Source: G963676655 sp963676655 (lineage in GTDB: Bacteria > Verrucomicrobiota > Lentisphaeria > Victivallales > Victivallaceae). From it: a stretch of DNA of 64,000 nucleotides. The DNA lies in assembly GCA_963676655.2 (NCBI GenBank), contig CAXXKX010000005.1:434001-498000 (forward strand), given 5' to 3'. Below the pieces are notes generated by a model that saw only the letters and a program-made list of their open reading frames with translations, had not been told where the DNA came from and made no database searches. Positions 7,133-17,078 of this stretch are shown here, piece after piece (the first letter of the stretch is position 1; each line of letters begins with the position of its first letter). Position numbers and translations under genes: made by a program.

Positions 7133-10100
7133 AAATAACATCAAAAACAACCAAAGCACTTATCTGGACAGGAACGGTCGTCGTTTTCGCCGCAATATAT
7201 TTAATTTATCACCAATGGGTTGCTCCGACCGTGATCGGCTTCATTAATTACCCAGACTACATGTTTGCGAAATTCGATTCGGCCAACGACAATTCTTTCA
7301 TCCAGGTTGAACGTATAAACTGGAAAAAAGGCGAGGAAACCAATTTAAAAAAATATGATGCCGTCTATATCTTCGGTATGGGACTGCGTCTGCCACCGGA
7401 AAAAATTACCGAACTGAAGAACGCGGTCAATGACTCCCTCGCGGTATACGTCTATGCCGCAACCAGCCGGGAAAACAATATCACCTCGATCCAGGGCAAG
7501 GATTTGCAATATATTGAAACATGCCTCGGCAACTCCACCCGGAATAACTTCAAACTACTGCTGAACTATACCCGCCGGGTAATCGACGGCAAGAAATTAT
7601 TCAGCGACGATATTCAAGAGCCGCGATTACTGCCGCACGACGGTTTTTTCCATATCGGTGAAGATAAATTATTTGAATCACTCGAAACCTACGAAGCCTA
7701 CCGGCGCAAAAGCAACCTGCACCGGCAGAACGCGCCGAAAGTTTGTTTTCTTACTTCGACCGCCGGACCGGATTCAGAACATATTCAGGCTATCGTTAAT
7801 GAATTTGAAAAGAACCGGATCAATATCTATCCGATATTCGGGTTCCGCAAGCGACTGGATTTTATCCGCCAGGTTTCGCCGGATATGGTGATCCTGATGC
7901 CTCACGGCAGATTTACCACCGACAAGGACAACGAGGTTATCGCTTACCTTAAAACCCGGAACATCCCCCTGCTCTGTCCGATCAACATCCATAAACCATA
8001 CGAAACCTGGGAGAAGGACCAGCGCGGCATGGACGGCGGTATCATGAGCCAGAGTGTCATCATGCCGGAACTCGACGGCGGCATTATCCCGTTTGTCCTG
8101 TCCGCCCAATTCAAGAACGAACGTGGTCTTTATGTCTTCAAACCCCTGCCGAAACGCATCGAGCGATTTGCAAGCATGGCAAGAAAATACCTGGCACTCA
8201 AGCAAAAACCGAATAAGGATAAAAAACTGGTCATCGTCTATTACAAGGGACCGGGCCTCAACGCGCTGCATGCCGCCGGACTTGAAGTTGTCCCTTCTTT
8301 GTTCAATACGCTACGCAAACTCAAAGAAGCCGGTTACGATACCGGTAAACTGCCTGATAACCCGGATCAGTTGTTCAAGGCGATTCAGGCCGCCGCCCCC
8401 GTCTTCAACCCTTACGCCGCCGGCAGCATCAATCAATATATCGACCAGGCAAAGCCGCTGCAACTCGAGTCAGAAACTTATCGAAAGTGGGCACTTCAGG
8501 CATTCCCGGCGGATCTCTATGCGGATGTCGTCAAACAATACGGGGAAGCTCCCGGCCCCTATATGAGCCGTGACGGAAAACTAATTGTATCCAGCTTGCG
8601 TTACGGCAACATCACGCTGATGCCTCAACCGCTGCCGGGTTACGGCGACAACACCAGCAAACTGATCCACGGCGCGCGTCAGGCACCGCCGCATCCGTAT
8701 ATCGCCGCCTACCTGTGGGCGAGATTCGGCTTTAAAGCCGACGCGATTATTCACTTCGGGACTCATGGCAGCCTGGAATTCACTCCGTGGAAACAGACCG
8801 CGTTGTCCGACTACGACTGGCCGGATGTGCTGATCGGCGATATGCCACATTTTTATATTTACACCATCAACAATATCGGCGAGGCGATAATCGCCAAGCG
8901 CCGCAGTTACGCCACCCTGGTCTCGCACCTTACCCCGCCATTCATGCGCAGCGGCCTTTACAGCGAACTCGACCAGCTTCACGACAAACTGCATGAATGC
9001 CTCTCCGTCAAAGACAAACCGCTGCTGCTTAATCAATATAAACAAACCATCCTATCACTGGTAAAAAAACTTAACCTGAACAAGGATCTGAAAATTAACA
9101 AAATAGATTCCCTTACTCCGGAAACCCTGGCAAAAATCCATAACTATATCCACGAACTGGAAGAGGCAAAAGTCAATCGCGGACTGTACGTACTAGATCG
9201 ACCCTATTCAGCCGAAGAGGCGAACGAAACCGCCGAACTGATGGCAGTAGACTCCGTGGCGACCGGTCTCGCGGATATTGATCTGACCAAAGGCCGGATT
9301 ACCGGAGAACAAAAAAATGACCGCCATTTTTTCAACGAAAAATATCTCGAACCGGCAACCCGGAGCATTCGCGGCATCCTGAAAGGCGACAAACCGGAAA
9401 AACACTTATCAAAAAACGATCTTGATAACTTCAAGAATTCCCCACTCAACCGCAAATCAGGCGGTCCGGTCAATATGATGGCAATGATGATCGGCATGCA
9501 AGCCAACGCGGACGAGGACCGGAAAAAATCAACACGAACCTCTGTATCCGATAATTCGATTGAAAAACTGAAATCGCTTTTGCTGGCAAACTGCAAAAAG
9601 CCGGAAAATATCGATTTCATCAGATCATTTGAAAACAGCAAAGCCTTTGACCGGATTTCGTCATTAACCAATCCACGCAACCTGGCCAAAGCGCGCCGGA
9701 TGGCCCAATTGATCCCGAAAATGAAAAAGACCATCGACATTGCCACCCAACCGCAAATGCTGGAACTCATCAGGCTGGTCAGAGACAAACAGCAGATGAA
9801 AAAACTCTTTGAACTACTCAATGATCAGGATATCATTGCACGTTTACAGGCGGAGAAACAAAATATTATCGAACAAAATATGAATCGTGCTCTTGATAAT
9901 AAAAATATGAAAGTCACTTACGCGTCCCTGTCGCCCGGATTTGCCGCAAGTCTGAAATCTTCCGGCATCAATGATATGAAATTGCTTAAACGAAAAATGG
10001 CTGAAATAAAAAGAGTCAAGGCCGTCATTAACTTTCAATTGAGTATGAGTCAATATGCGAAACTAATTGAAAAGCACAAGTCGCCCCATGCCCAAAATCT

Positions 10101-11871
10101 CTCAAAAATCCTGAATTCATCCGAAAAAACTCTTAAGAAAGCGATTGTAACCTGTGATAAGGAATACAAAACGGCTTCGGCCCGCTATAACAATTACCTG
10201 CACGCGATAAAAGCCGCCCTGGTCGCCATGCGCGGCGTGTCCGAATACAAACAAGCCTTGCTTGATTCAACCAAAGCCGAAACCAAATCTCTGGTAAACT
10301 CTTTAAACGGCGGTTATATCGCCCCCTCCCCCGGCGCCGATCCGATCAAGAACCCGATGTCGATACCAACCGGCAGGAACATGTTTTCAATCGATACTGA
10401 AAGTACGCCGACCCGCGAAGCCTGGGCCACCGGTATCAAACTGGGTGACGCCCTGATCAAAGCAAAATTGAGTGCCAACGGCAAATACCCTAAAAAGGTC
10501 GCGTTCTCGCTCTGGGGCGGTGAATTTATTCGCAGTTACGGCACCAATGTAGCGGAAATCCTCTATCTGCTCGGAGTCGAACCGGTCTGGAACTCCAGAG
10601 GCCGGGTTCGCGACGTCAGACTGATTCCCGCCAAAGAACTGAAACGTCCTCGGATCGATGTGATTGTCCAGACCTCCGGCCAGTTCCGGGGCGCTGCAAC
10701 GTCGCGCCTGTATCTGATCGACAAAGCCGTCAGGCTGGCCGCCGCCGCTGACGCTGGAGACGAATTTGCCAACTATGTAAAAGAAGGCAATATCGCGGCG
10801 GAAAAAGTTCTGCTCGGCAAAGGTTATTCACCGGCCGATGCGAGAAAACTTTCCAACGCCCGTATCTTCGGCGGCGTCAACGGTAATTTCGGGACCGGCA
10901 TCATGGGCATGGTGGAATCCGGTTCAAAGTGGGAAAAAGAACAGGAAGTCGCCGACCGATATATGAAAAACATGGGCGCGATGTACACACGCGACAATTG
11001 GTGCGAATTCAGACCCGGCATGTTCGAAGCCGCGGTACAAAATACCGACACGGTCGTCCAGCCGCGTTCCTCCAACACCTGGGGACCGCTCTCGCTGGAT
11101 CATGTCTACGAATTCATGGGCGGCATGAACCTGACGGTCAAAAAAGTTACCGGCAATTCCCCGGATGTTATCTTCAATGACTTGAGGAATCCAAATTCGG
11201 CCCGGATCCAGGACGCGAAAGAGGCGGCAATGGCCGAAGCCCGTAACACAGTACTCAATCCCAAATACCTGAAAGAAATGATGAAGGAAGGCGCCAACGC
11301 GGCCGAATCAGTCGCGGAAGTAACCCGCAACTCCTACGGCTGGGAGGTCATGCGCCCGGAAATGCTTGAGGATTATTACTGGCAGGACATGAAAGAGACT
11401 ATTGTCGATGACAAACATAAACTTGGGTTGAAAAAGTTCTTCAACCGGAAAAACCCGTACGCCATGCAGGAGATCACCGCCGTCATGCTGGAAACAATTC
11501 GAAAAGGTTATTGGAAAGCGGACGAGAAAACCCGGCGCGATCTGGCCAGGAGACATGTTGAATCCGTCCTGAAACAGTCTCCCGGCTGCAGCGGCTTCGT
11601 CTGTGACAATCCAAAACTGCGAAATATGATCAGTAATCTGCTTCAGGATAAAAACCTGCAAAAGCAATATAATACGAAAATTGAAAAGGTCAGGAACGCC
11701 GGACCATCCGGCAAAACACCGGCCAAAGGCATGAAACTGAAAAAAGTAGAGGACCGGAAGCTGGAACAAATAATCCGCAACAACGCCGCCGCGCTTATCG
11801 CCATCGGCACCATAATCCTGTTGATCATCGCCTCTGTCATCATCGGCAACATCAGGAGAAAAAATTCATGA
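7129..11871 (+). CDS. Membrane-anchored CobN/Mg-chelatase-H-like protein (HmuS-like)
   Basis: A 1580-residue protein with CobN/BchH signature blocks, for example HFGTHGSLEFTPWKQ and PHFYIYTINNIGEAIIAKRR at about residues 543-585, and the C-terminal VRDVRLIPAKELKRPRIDV region. It differs from soluble CobN in having an N-terminal anchor (residues about 10-30) and a C-terminal membrane helix (about 1555-1573). It also has a Lys/Met-rich helical insertion around 780-1010. Bacteroidetes HmuS in hmuYRSTUV is the same architecture beside ExbB and DUF2149 genes and is implicated in taking metal out of heme. No CobS/CobT or ChlI/ChlD ATPase is nearby, which argues against classical cobalt chelation. 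Substrate is inferred. Confidence 0.85.
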   Translation: MKITSKTTKALIWTGTVVVFAAIYLIYHQWVAPTVIGFINYPDYMFAKFDSANDNSFIQVERINWKKGEETNLKKYDAVYIFGMGLRLPPEKITELKNAVNDSLAVYVYAATSRENNITSIQGKDLQYIETCLGNSTRNNFKLLLNYTRRVIDGKKLFSDDIQEPRLLPHDGFFHIGEDKLFESLETYEAYRRKSNLHRQNAPKVCFLTSTAGPDSEHIQAIVNEFEKNRINIYPIFGFRKRLDFIRQVSPDMVILMPHGRFTTDKDNEVIAYLKTRNIPLLCPINIHKPYETWEKDQRGMDGGIMSQSVIMPELDGGIIPFVLSAQFKNERGLYVFKPLPKRIERFASMARKYLALKQKPNKDKKLVIVYYKGPGLNALHAAGLEVVPSLFNTLRKLKEAGYDTGKLPDNPDQLFKAIQAAAPVFNPYAAGSINQYIDQAKPLQLESETYRKWALQAFPADLYADVVKQYGEAPGPYMSRDGKLIVSSLRYGNITLMPQPLPGYGDNTSKLIHGARQAPPHPYIAAYLWARFGFKADAIIHFGTHGSLEFTPWKQTALSDYDWPDVLIGDMPHFYIYTINNIGEAIIAKRRSYATLVSHLTPPFMRSGLYSELDQLHDKLHECLSVKDKPLLLNQYKQTILSLVKKLNLNKDLKINKIDSLTPETLAKIHNYIHELEEAKVNRGLYVLDRPYSAEEANETAELMAVDSVATGLADIDLTKGRITGEQKNDRHFFNEKYLEPATRSIRGILKGDKPEKHLSKNDLDNFKNSPLNRKSGGPVNMMAMMIGMQANADEDRKKSTRTSVSDNSIEKLKSLLLANCKKPENIDFIRSFENSKAFDRISSLTNPRNLAKARRMAQLIPKMKKTIDIATQPQMLELIRLVRDKQQMKKLFELLNDQDIIARLQAEKQNIIEQNMNRALDNKNMKVTYASLSPGFAASLKSSGINDMKLLKRKMAEIKRVKAVINFQLSMSQYAKLIEKHKSPHAQNLSKILNSSEKTLKKAIVTCDKEYKTASARYNNYLHAIKAALVAMRGVSEYKQALLDSTKAETKSLVNSLNGGYIAPSPGADPIKNPMSIPTGRNMFSIDTESTPTREAWATGIKLGDALIKAKLSANGKYPKKVAFSLWGGEFIRSYGTNVAEILYLLGVEPVWNSRGRVRDVRLIPAKELKRPRIDVIVQTSGQFRGAATSRLYLIDKAVRLAAAADAGDEFANYVKEGNIAAEKVLLGKGYSPADARKLSNARIFGGVNGNFGTGIMGMVESGSKWEKEQEVADRYMKNMGAMYTRDNWCEFRPGMFEAAVQNTDTVVQPRSSNTWGPLSLDHVYEFMGGMNLTVKKVTGNSPDVIFNDLRNPNSARIQDAKEAAMAEARNTVLNPKYLKEMMKEGANAAESVAEVTRNSYGWEVMRPEMLEDYYWQDMKETIVDDKHKLGLKKFFNRKNPYAMQEITAVMLETIRKGYWKADEKTRRDLARRHVESVLKQSPGCSGFVCDNPKLRNMISNLLQDKNLQKQYNTKIEKVRNAGPSGKTPAKGMKLKKVEDRKLEQIIRNNAAALIAIGTIILLIIASVIIGNIRRKNS

Positions 11872-12310
11872 TATTTTTATGTTTCCTCTTGATCACAAAC
11901 TCTGAAAAGCATCTACGAATATTGATCTTTCTGGTCAAGATCATCATATAAAAAGTAGCTAACTTATTTTTTTTGATGCCTGTATTATTGTTGATAAAAT
12001 ATCCAATGTGCAAATAAAGATTTTTAAATTCCGACGTATTATGTCCAAGTATTTTTTAACCATGGCGCAATAACTATACTTTCTGGCGTGGTCTCTAATG
12101 ATTGCCGTCAAAATTACGCAAAAATCAAGTTTATTCCTCTTTCCATCATTTATTATTTAATTCAAAGCAAGATCCACCTTGTACAATTCACACCTAAGCC
12201 ATTCATGAATAATATTTAATATTTTTTTATAGTCAGATTGTAAGACAATTTGAAAATAAGATTTCAGCATATATATTATCTGCCAAAACCCACAATATGG
12301 AGGATTTACA
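11872..12310. other. AT-rich intergenic region
   Basis: No gene recognised. A weak GATCTT/AAGATC hairpin (11924-11942) may help end the chelatase transcript; it has no T-run. A good GGAGGATT ribosome binding site before 12311 marks the next gene. Confidence 0.5.
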
Positions 12311-13291
12311 ATGGAAGCACGAATGAAGGTCAAAGACGCAGGTTGCTATTATCACCTATATAATCGAATTGGCTGCATCAAAGGCGAATATCCTTTTTCT
12401 GAGGCTGATAAAAAATATGGTTTTACTTTACTCCGATACCTCTGCAACTACTTTTTGATAGAAGTTATTTCCGTCGCTTGGATGGGCAACCATTTTCACC
12501 TGGTGGTCTACGCTCCAGGCCCTGACGAATTGCCGCCGCTTGAGGTTATCGTCAAAAGGCATAACGCTTATTACAAGTCAATGAAAAAAATCTTCAAATT
12601 CGGCCCGAGAACCCCGGTTATCAGCCTCGACAACAAAACACAATGCCAGGAAATCGCCCTTAAAATGATCAATATCAGCCAATTTATGTCAGCTTATCAA
12701 AGACAATTTACTTGTGTCTACAATGAGACCCGTAACCGTACCGGGCAACTCTGGGGAGGTCGATTCAAAAGTGTGATTCTTGAGCGAATCAATGCTTTAG
12801 CTGCTTGCGTGACATATGTTGAGCTAAATCCGGTTCGGGCGGGATTGCAAAATGATCCGGCAAATTACATGTTTACCACCTGGGGGCAATACTGCAGAAG
12901 CGGGAAACACATGTTTTATAATAATTTTGTCAAACACATGAAACCCAATATAACCACCGGCAATACCTCTCAATGGACTGATGTTGAATTATTTGCGTTT
13001 TTTCGTGGAGAATTGGCGAGAATCATTACTGCTGAATCAGGAGCATCAAGCGAAGAAATCTACGCCGCGCGTGATAAGGCTCGACAAAAAGAGTCTATGC
13101 ATGTACGTTTTCTACGACGTACCCGGCACTTTACCGAAGGAGCAATTTTAGGATCAAAACTCTTTATTCGTCAAATCGGAAGTCAATTCGACGATCCGGA
13201 ACGAATCCGTAAAAAGCATCTCTCCAGGGGTTCTTGTCCATCCGGAATGCTTTATTGTTTCAGAAAATTGTCAGAAAAAATTACTGGTTGA
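12311..13291 (+). CDS. REP-associated tyrosine transposase (RAYT, Y1/IS200-like)
   Basis: 326 residues. The N-terminal Y1 transposase domain contains the HUH motif in VAWMGNHFHLVVYAPG (residues about 55-70). The catalytic-helix region follows with MSAYQRQFTCVYNETRNRTGQLWGGRFKS, including candidate Tyr residues, and then AACVTYVELNPVRAGL, typical of RAYTs. These single-copy enzymes nick and mobilise palindromic REP elements, and are not flanked by IS ends. The repeats at 1.5-2.0 kb, 33.6, 37.2 and 48.5 kb are candidate substrates. Strong ribosome binding site. Confidence 0.9.
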   Translation: MEARMKVKDAGCYYHLYNRIGCIKGEYPFSEADKKYGFTLLRYLCNYFLIEVISVAWMGNHFHLVVYAPGPDELPPLEVIVKRHNAYYKSMKKIFKFGPRTPVISLDNKTQCQEIALKMINISQFMSAYQRQFTCVYNETRNRTGQLWGGRFKSVILERINALAACVTYVELNPVRAGLQNDPANYMFTTWGQYCRSGKHMFYNNFVKHMKPNITTGNTSQWTDVELFAFFRGELARIITAESGASSEEIYAARDKARQKESMHVRFLRRTRHFTEGAILGSKLFIRQIGSQFDDPERIRKKHLSRGSCPSGMLYCFRKLSEKITG

Positions 13292-13503
13292 TAAACTGTT
13301 GGAACTTCATTTGAATTTTTATGACTGATTTGAGCATATAGACACCTGTATTGCGAGAATGAAAACATATTTGGCGATAATTGCTGGTCCATATATCAAA
13401 AATCAATCCAACCGCTTTTTTTAGGGTAATCAGGGTGAAACGCTAATGTGCCGAACATGCAGCGCAGTCAGGCGGATCGAGAGCCACATGCTTGAGGGAA
13501 CGA

Positions 13504-14445
13504 TTACGTTCGATAATTTGCAATGCGCTTGCGAAACGCGGAAGGAGTTTCGCCGAATTCTGCTTTGAAAGCTTTGGAAAAATGAAATTCATCGCAAAAA
13601 CCGACTGTTTCGGCAATTTCCTTGAACGAATTTTCACCATGTTCTAAAAGTTTTTTGGAATAATCCAACCTGTAACGACGAGAGTGTCTTCCCGGAGTTT
13701 CCCCGAATGCTTTTTTAAAACAACGCAAAAAGTGCGCTCTTGACATTCCAACCGACCGGGCCAAACTTGTGACGTTCATTTTACCTTGAATATCACGGTC
13801 AAGAATCCCAACTGCCTTGAGCAGACGTTCATCAACTCTTTTGCCTGTGGCACCTTTTTCTTTGCAAGAAAAAATTCTCAGGAGACTGGACAATAAAGCA
13901 AGAATAGCCGGAGCCTCTTCAGGAGCCGGGAAACTTTCCAATTCTTTTACCAATGCTATGGCACTATTTAAAACAGGAAGCAGTTCCCGCAGTTCTTCCG
14001 CGGTCAATACTCGAGGAGTAAGGTCCAGGTTTTCCACCGGGACATTCCACCATAAAGCAAGAAGCTCCGCAAAAGATAGAGTCAGGGAATACCCTTCTTC
14101 ATCAATCATGTCAAAGGTGAAGTTTCGATATTCAACCTCAGATTCAAGTGGCTCATGATACCCGAACATATGACTCTGCCCCGGCCCGGTCAACACCAGC
14201 ATTCCCGGCGCGGAATCAATTTCCCTGCCGCAATAATTAAACATTTCATTGCCGCGAACATATAAAACCACATGATATACGTCGTGACAATGTTCCTTGC
14301 GTAGAACTTTCTTATGCTTTACCGGAGGGAAAGTTTCCACTCTTGATACAAGATATCGCAAGTCGTATGCCGAGTCATTGCAGCAAATGCGTAACGCCCT
14401 CGTTCTTTCAGCACTTTTATACATATCTATACTACTTGCTTCCAT
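13504..14445 (-). CDS. AraC-family transcriptional regulator
   Basis: 313 residues. The N-terminal cupin-type sensor has HCHDVYHVVLYVRG (histidine-rich strand), and the C-terminal double helix-turn-helix covers about residues 205-310 (MNVTSLARSVGMSRAHFLRCFKK and FKEIAETVGFCDEFHFSKAFK). It is divergent from the URO-D-family gene with about 66 bp between starts, so it most likely controls that gene and itself. Sugar-type ligands are common for this class in Lentisphaerae; the ligand here is unknown. Confidence 0.88.
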   Translation of the reverse strand: MEASSIDMYKSAERTRALRICCNDSAYDLRYLVSRVETFPPVKHKKVLRKEHCHDVYHVVLYVRGNEMFNYCGREIDSAPGMLVLTGPGQSHMFGYHEPLESEVEYRNFTFDMIDEEGYSLTLSFAELLALWWNVPVENLDLTPRVLTAEELRELLPVLNSAIALVKELESFPAPEEAPAILALLSSLLRIFSCKEKGATGKRVDERLLKAVGILDRDIQGKMNVTSLARSVGMSRAHFLRCFKKAFGETPGRHSRRYRLDYSKKLLEHGENSFKEIAETVGFCDEFHFSKAFKAEFGETPSAFRKRIANYRT

Positions 14446-14511
14446 TGATAACCTTTATATGTGATACTATAATATATGCAAATCAACAAAAAATCAAACA
14501 GGATATTGAAA

Positions 14512-15723
14512 ATGAAAGCCTATGATAAAGCCAGCAGCGAACAAAAACGGCAGATCGATCTTTTAATTAGTGATACTCATGCCAATAGTGGATTGGCCCC
14601 GCTCGATGTTGAACGATTCTGGCAGGATCAGGAAAAAGCGATTGCCGATCCGTTCGGTTCAGACATTCCCCAATGCGCTTTTGGCGCCATTCTTAATTGG
14701 GAATGCATTTTTGACGAGCTTGGAATCGAACAGGACTGGTGGCGTTTCCTGTATGGAGACCGAACCTGGGCGCTTGATATATCCAGGCAGTATAATGATC
14801 TCGCTGAAAAAATTGTCGGCCGCCGTCTGTTGCCTGAAACCGATCCGGATCCTAATCTGGCCTGGCCGGAGATCAAAGGCCTTCACGATATTTTTGAAGC
14901 GGAAAATGTCTGGGAAGGTGGTGCATCCGGTTCCTGGTGGCTGAAACAATCCGCTCATGATCCAAAAGAGCTTGCCACATTGCTCGGCCGGGTTGAAAAA
15001 CGTTTGGATAATCTGAAAGATTTTCTTTTCCCGGAAAATTGGGACAGCGAAAAGAAACGCCTGCTGAGTTTAGGATGTGAAGTACCGCTGTACCGCGGAC
15101 AACGCGGCCCCTGCACTTTCGCCACTTCCGTTTACGGCCCGGAAAACCTGTTGTTTTTATATTACGACGATCCTGGTTTGCTCAAACGCTTCAGTGAGAT
15201 TATCAGTCGGGCAATAATTGAACGGGCACGGCTGATTGATGAAGAAGCCGGAGCTGAAAGTGTTGCCGCCCGAGCCAAAGGCTGGGGGTGGGCCGACGAC
15301 AATTGTTGTTTGTTTACACCGGAAATTTACGAATTCTTCGCAATGCCGATTCACCGGGACGTTTTTGCCGCTTACGCATCATTTCCCGGTGCCATGAGAT
15401 ATCAGCACAGCGACTCGGCAATGGGGCAGTTGCTGCCGTTGTTGCAGGAACTCGACCTGACAGGAACAAACTTCGGCCCTACTCTGACAGTCAGCGAGAT
15501 TAGACAACATTGCCCTGATGCCGTAATTGACGGTCAGTTGGCGCCATTTACCTACAGTCGGAACGATGAACAAAACATGATAGCGGAATTTCTAAGGGAT
15601 TTTGAGCAGGCAAAAGAAGAACGCGGCCTGAATTTCAAAACAGCCGGCTCAATCAATAACGGCAGCAGACTGAGCGGCATGCGTCTGCTGATGGCCGCAA
15701 TACAACGTCACGGCCGTTATTAA
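14512..15723 (+). CDS. Uroporphyrinogen decarboxylase (URO-D) superfamily protein
   Basis: 403 residues from the ATG at 14512 (GGA ribosome binding site in AGGATATTGAAA); an in-frame ATG at 14476 would add 12 residues. The barrel-type pattern GWGWADDNCCLFTPEIYEFFAMP, HSDSAMGQLLPLLQELDLTGTNFGPTLTV and the C-terminal AAIQRHGRY fits the MtaA/CmuA-like URO-D superfamily. Members expanded in Victivallales are not heme enzymes but are thought to act in methyl transfer or on C1/sugar-linked substrates. It is divergent from the AraC regulator. Confidence 0.65.
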   Translation: MKAYDKASSEQKRQIDLLISDTHANSGLAPLDVERFWQDQEKAIADPFGSDIPQCAFGAILNWECIFDELGIEQDWWRFLYGDRTWALDISRQYNDLAEKIVGRRLLPETDPDPNLAWPEIKGLHDIFEAENVWEGGASGSWWLKQSAHDPKELATLLGRVEKRLDNLKDFLFPENWDSEKKRLLSLGCEVPLYRGQRGPCTFATSVYGPENLLFLYYDDPGLLKRFSEIISRAIIERARLIDEEAGAESVAARAKGWGWADDNCCLFTPEIYEFFAMPIHRDVFAAYASFPGAMRYQHSDSAMGQLLPLLQELDLTGTNFGPTLTVSEIRQHCPDAVIDGQLAPFTYSRNDEQNMIAEFLRDFEQAKEERGLNFKTAGSINNGSRLSGMRLLMAAIQRHGRY

Positions 15724-15781
15724 CCTGCAAGATTCCCAATCGGTCCATTATCCTGTATAATAAAAAACTCTCTCAAGTTAT

Positions 15782-16192
15782 CTGACAACGACTTCGCGTT
15801 GTCCCGTCGCTTCGCTCTCGACCCCTGGGGTTCTCATCCCTGACTGAATACAATCCGACTTCTGTGATATAGATAGGGAATTTATAAAAAAAATGGTACA
15901 TCTGTAGGGATTGACGCTCAATGGTTCGCTGACAACGACTTCGCGTTGTCCCGTCGCTTCGCTCTCGAACCCCGGGGTTCTCATCCCTGACTGAATACAA
16001 TCCGACTTCTGTGATATAGATAGGGAATTTATAAAAAATGGTACACCTGTAGGGATTGACGCTCACTAGTTCGCTGACAACGACTTCGCGTTGCCCCGTC
16101 GCTGCGCTCTCGAACCCCGGGGTTCTCATCCCTGACTGAATACAATCCGACTTCTGTGATATAGATCGGGAATTTATAAAAAAAATGGTACA
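15782..16192. repeat. Three tandem copies of a ~146-bp repeat with palindromic core
   Basis: Copies begin at 15782, 15929 and 16074 (periods 147 and 145 bp), and the array ends at about 16192. Each begins CTGACAACGACTTCGCGTTG and continues through a hairpin around GAACCCCGGGGTTC (a perfect 14-bp palindrome in copies 2 and 3, CGACCCCTGGGG in copy 1). Each ends in an AT-rich tail with TTTATAAAAAAATGGTAC. Copies are over 90% alike by eye. Small reverse ORFs here simply translate the repeat. It separates the URO-D gene from the HPP promoter. Confidence 0.85.
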
Positions 16193-16330
16193 GCATTTTG
16201 CATCCTGTCGAAATCGCCTCTGGCGCTTTCTAATAATGGAGATAGAAAAAAAGTCGTCGCCACTATGATTGTTTAAGCATTCAAAGCGTTAAAAATCTTA
16301 AGGCAGGGGAAAATTAATTTACAAGTAAAC

Positions 16331-16381
16331 TTGAAAAAACTCTTTTTAATGATATATTATTGTTAGTTATCGATAACTAAC
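16331..16381 (+). promoter_or_regulatory. Promoter with a perfect 20-bp operator palindrome (HPP/Hcp/Asr operon)
   Basis: TTGAAA (16331-16336), 16-bp spacer, TATATT (16353-16358), then GTTAGTTATCGATAACTAAC (16362-16381), a perfect palindrome over the likely transcription start. The placement fits a repressor that blocks the nitrogen-oxide/sulfite operon. Rrf2/NsrR-type or CRP/FNR-type regulators are candidates; none is in the window. Confidence 0.65.
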
Positions 16382-16401
16382 ATGGATAAATAAGGATTTA
16401 C

Positions 16402-16950
16402 ATGAGAGCGTATTTTGCAAGAATGAAGTCGAAAGACAAGTGTCCGCCAAGAAAGCCTTTGAAAAAGGTTATCTGGTCATGGATTGGCGCATTTCTGGGA
16501 ATATACATCATTGCGTTAATCAGTCAGATACACGAGTTTGATAAAGCACATCACTTGTTCCTTATAGGTTCTTTCGGGGCTTCAGCGGTCCTTGTGTACG
16601 GAGCGCCGTTAGCGGAGTTTTCTCAACCGAGAAATCTAATCGGCGGACATGTTTTTTCCGCGATTACAGGAGTGACCATTTTTATTTTGCTTGGCGACAC
16701 TTTTATTTGGGCCAGTTCACTGGCGGTTTCATTGGCTATTGTTGTCATGCATCTTACCAGGACCTTGCATCCGCCCGGCGGCGCGACAGCACTGATTGCC
16801 GTTCTCGGTGGTGAAAAAATTCATTCACTTGGATATAGTTATGTTTTCAGTCCTGTCCTGGCCGGAGCAGTGATCATGCTGCTGGTCGCCTTGCTGATAA
16901 ACAATATCTCCACTAATCCCAAACGGCATTATCCCGTTTACTGGATATGA
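16402..16950 (+). CDS. HPP family integral membrane protein
   Basis: 182 residues with about four membrane helices. The HPP signature appears in LTRTLHPPGGATALIAVLGG, with FGASAVLVYGAPLAEFSQPRN earlier, as in HPP proteins. Plant and cyanobacterial members move nitrite across membranes (established knowledge). Placement at the head of a cluster with Hcp, Asr and RIC supports nitrite or related anion transport. Confidence 0.82.
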   Translation: MRAYFARMKSKDKCPPRKPLKKVIWSWIGAFLGIYIIALISQIHEFDKAHHLFLIGSFGASAVLVYGAPLAEFSQPRNLIGGHVFSAITGVTIFILLGDTFIWASSLAVSLAIVVMHLTRTLHPPGGATALIAVLGGEKIHSLGYSYVFSPVLAGAVIMLLVALLINNISTNPKRHYPVYWI

Positions 16951-16982
16951 TAATACAAGAGCAATAAGTACAACAGGTAAAA

Positions 16983-17008
16983 TGCCGCTCCACATTCAGG
17001 AAGCGGCA
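16983..17008. terminator. Intergenic hairpin after the HPP gene
   Basis: TGCCGCT and AGCGGCA arms (7 bp) enclose 12 nt and are followed by an A-run on the + strand. It is a weak terminator or attenuator between HPP and cupin genes. Confidence 0.35.
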
Positions 17009-17078
17009 AAAAACAATATAAGTTTAGCGGGTTGAATTGTCTATTCAAAACCCGGAACCTAAAAACAGGAGGTCTTTT

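Noticed and set aside
7774..9045. Long antisense frames within the CobN-like gene
   Set aside because: Codon-shadow frames opposite a well-supported conserved protein, with no start signals.
15773..16192. CRISPR array or reverse-strand genes at the tandem repeats
   Set aside because: Units are ~146 bp and contiguous, with no spacers; the reverse frames just translate the repeat three times.
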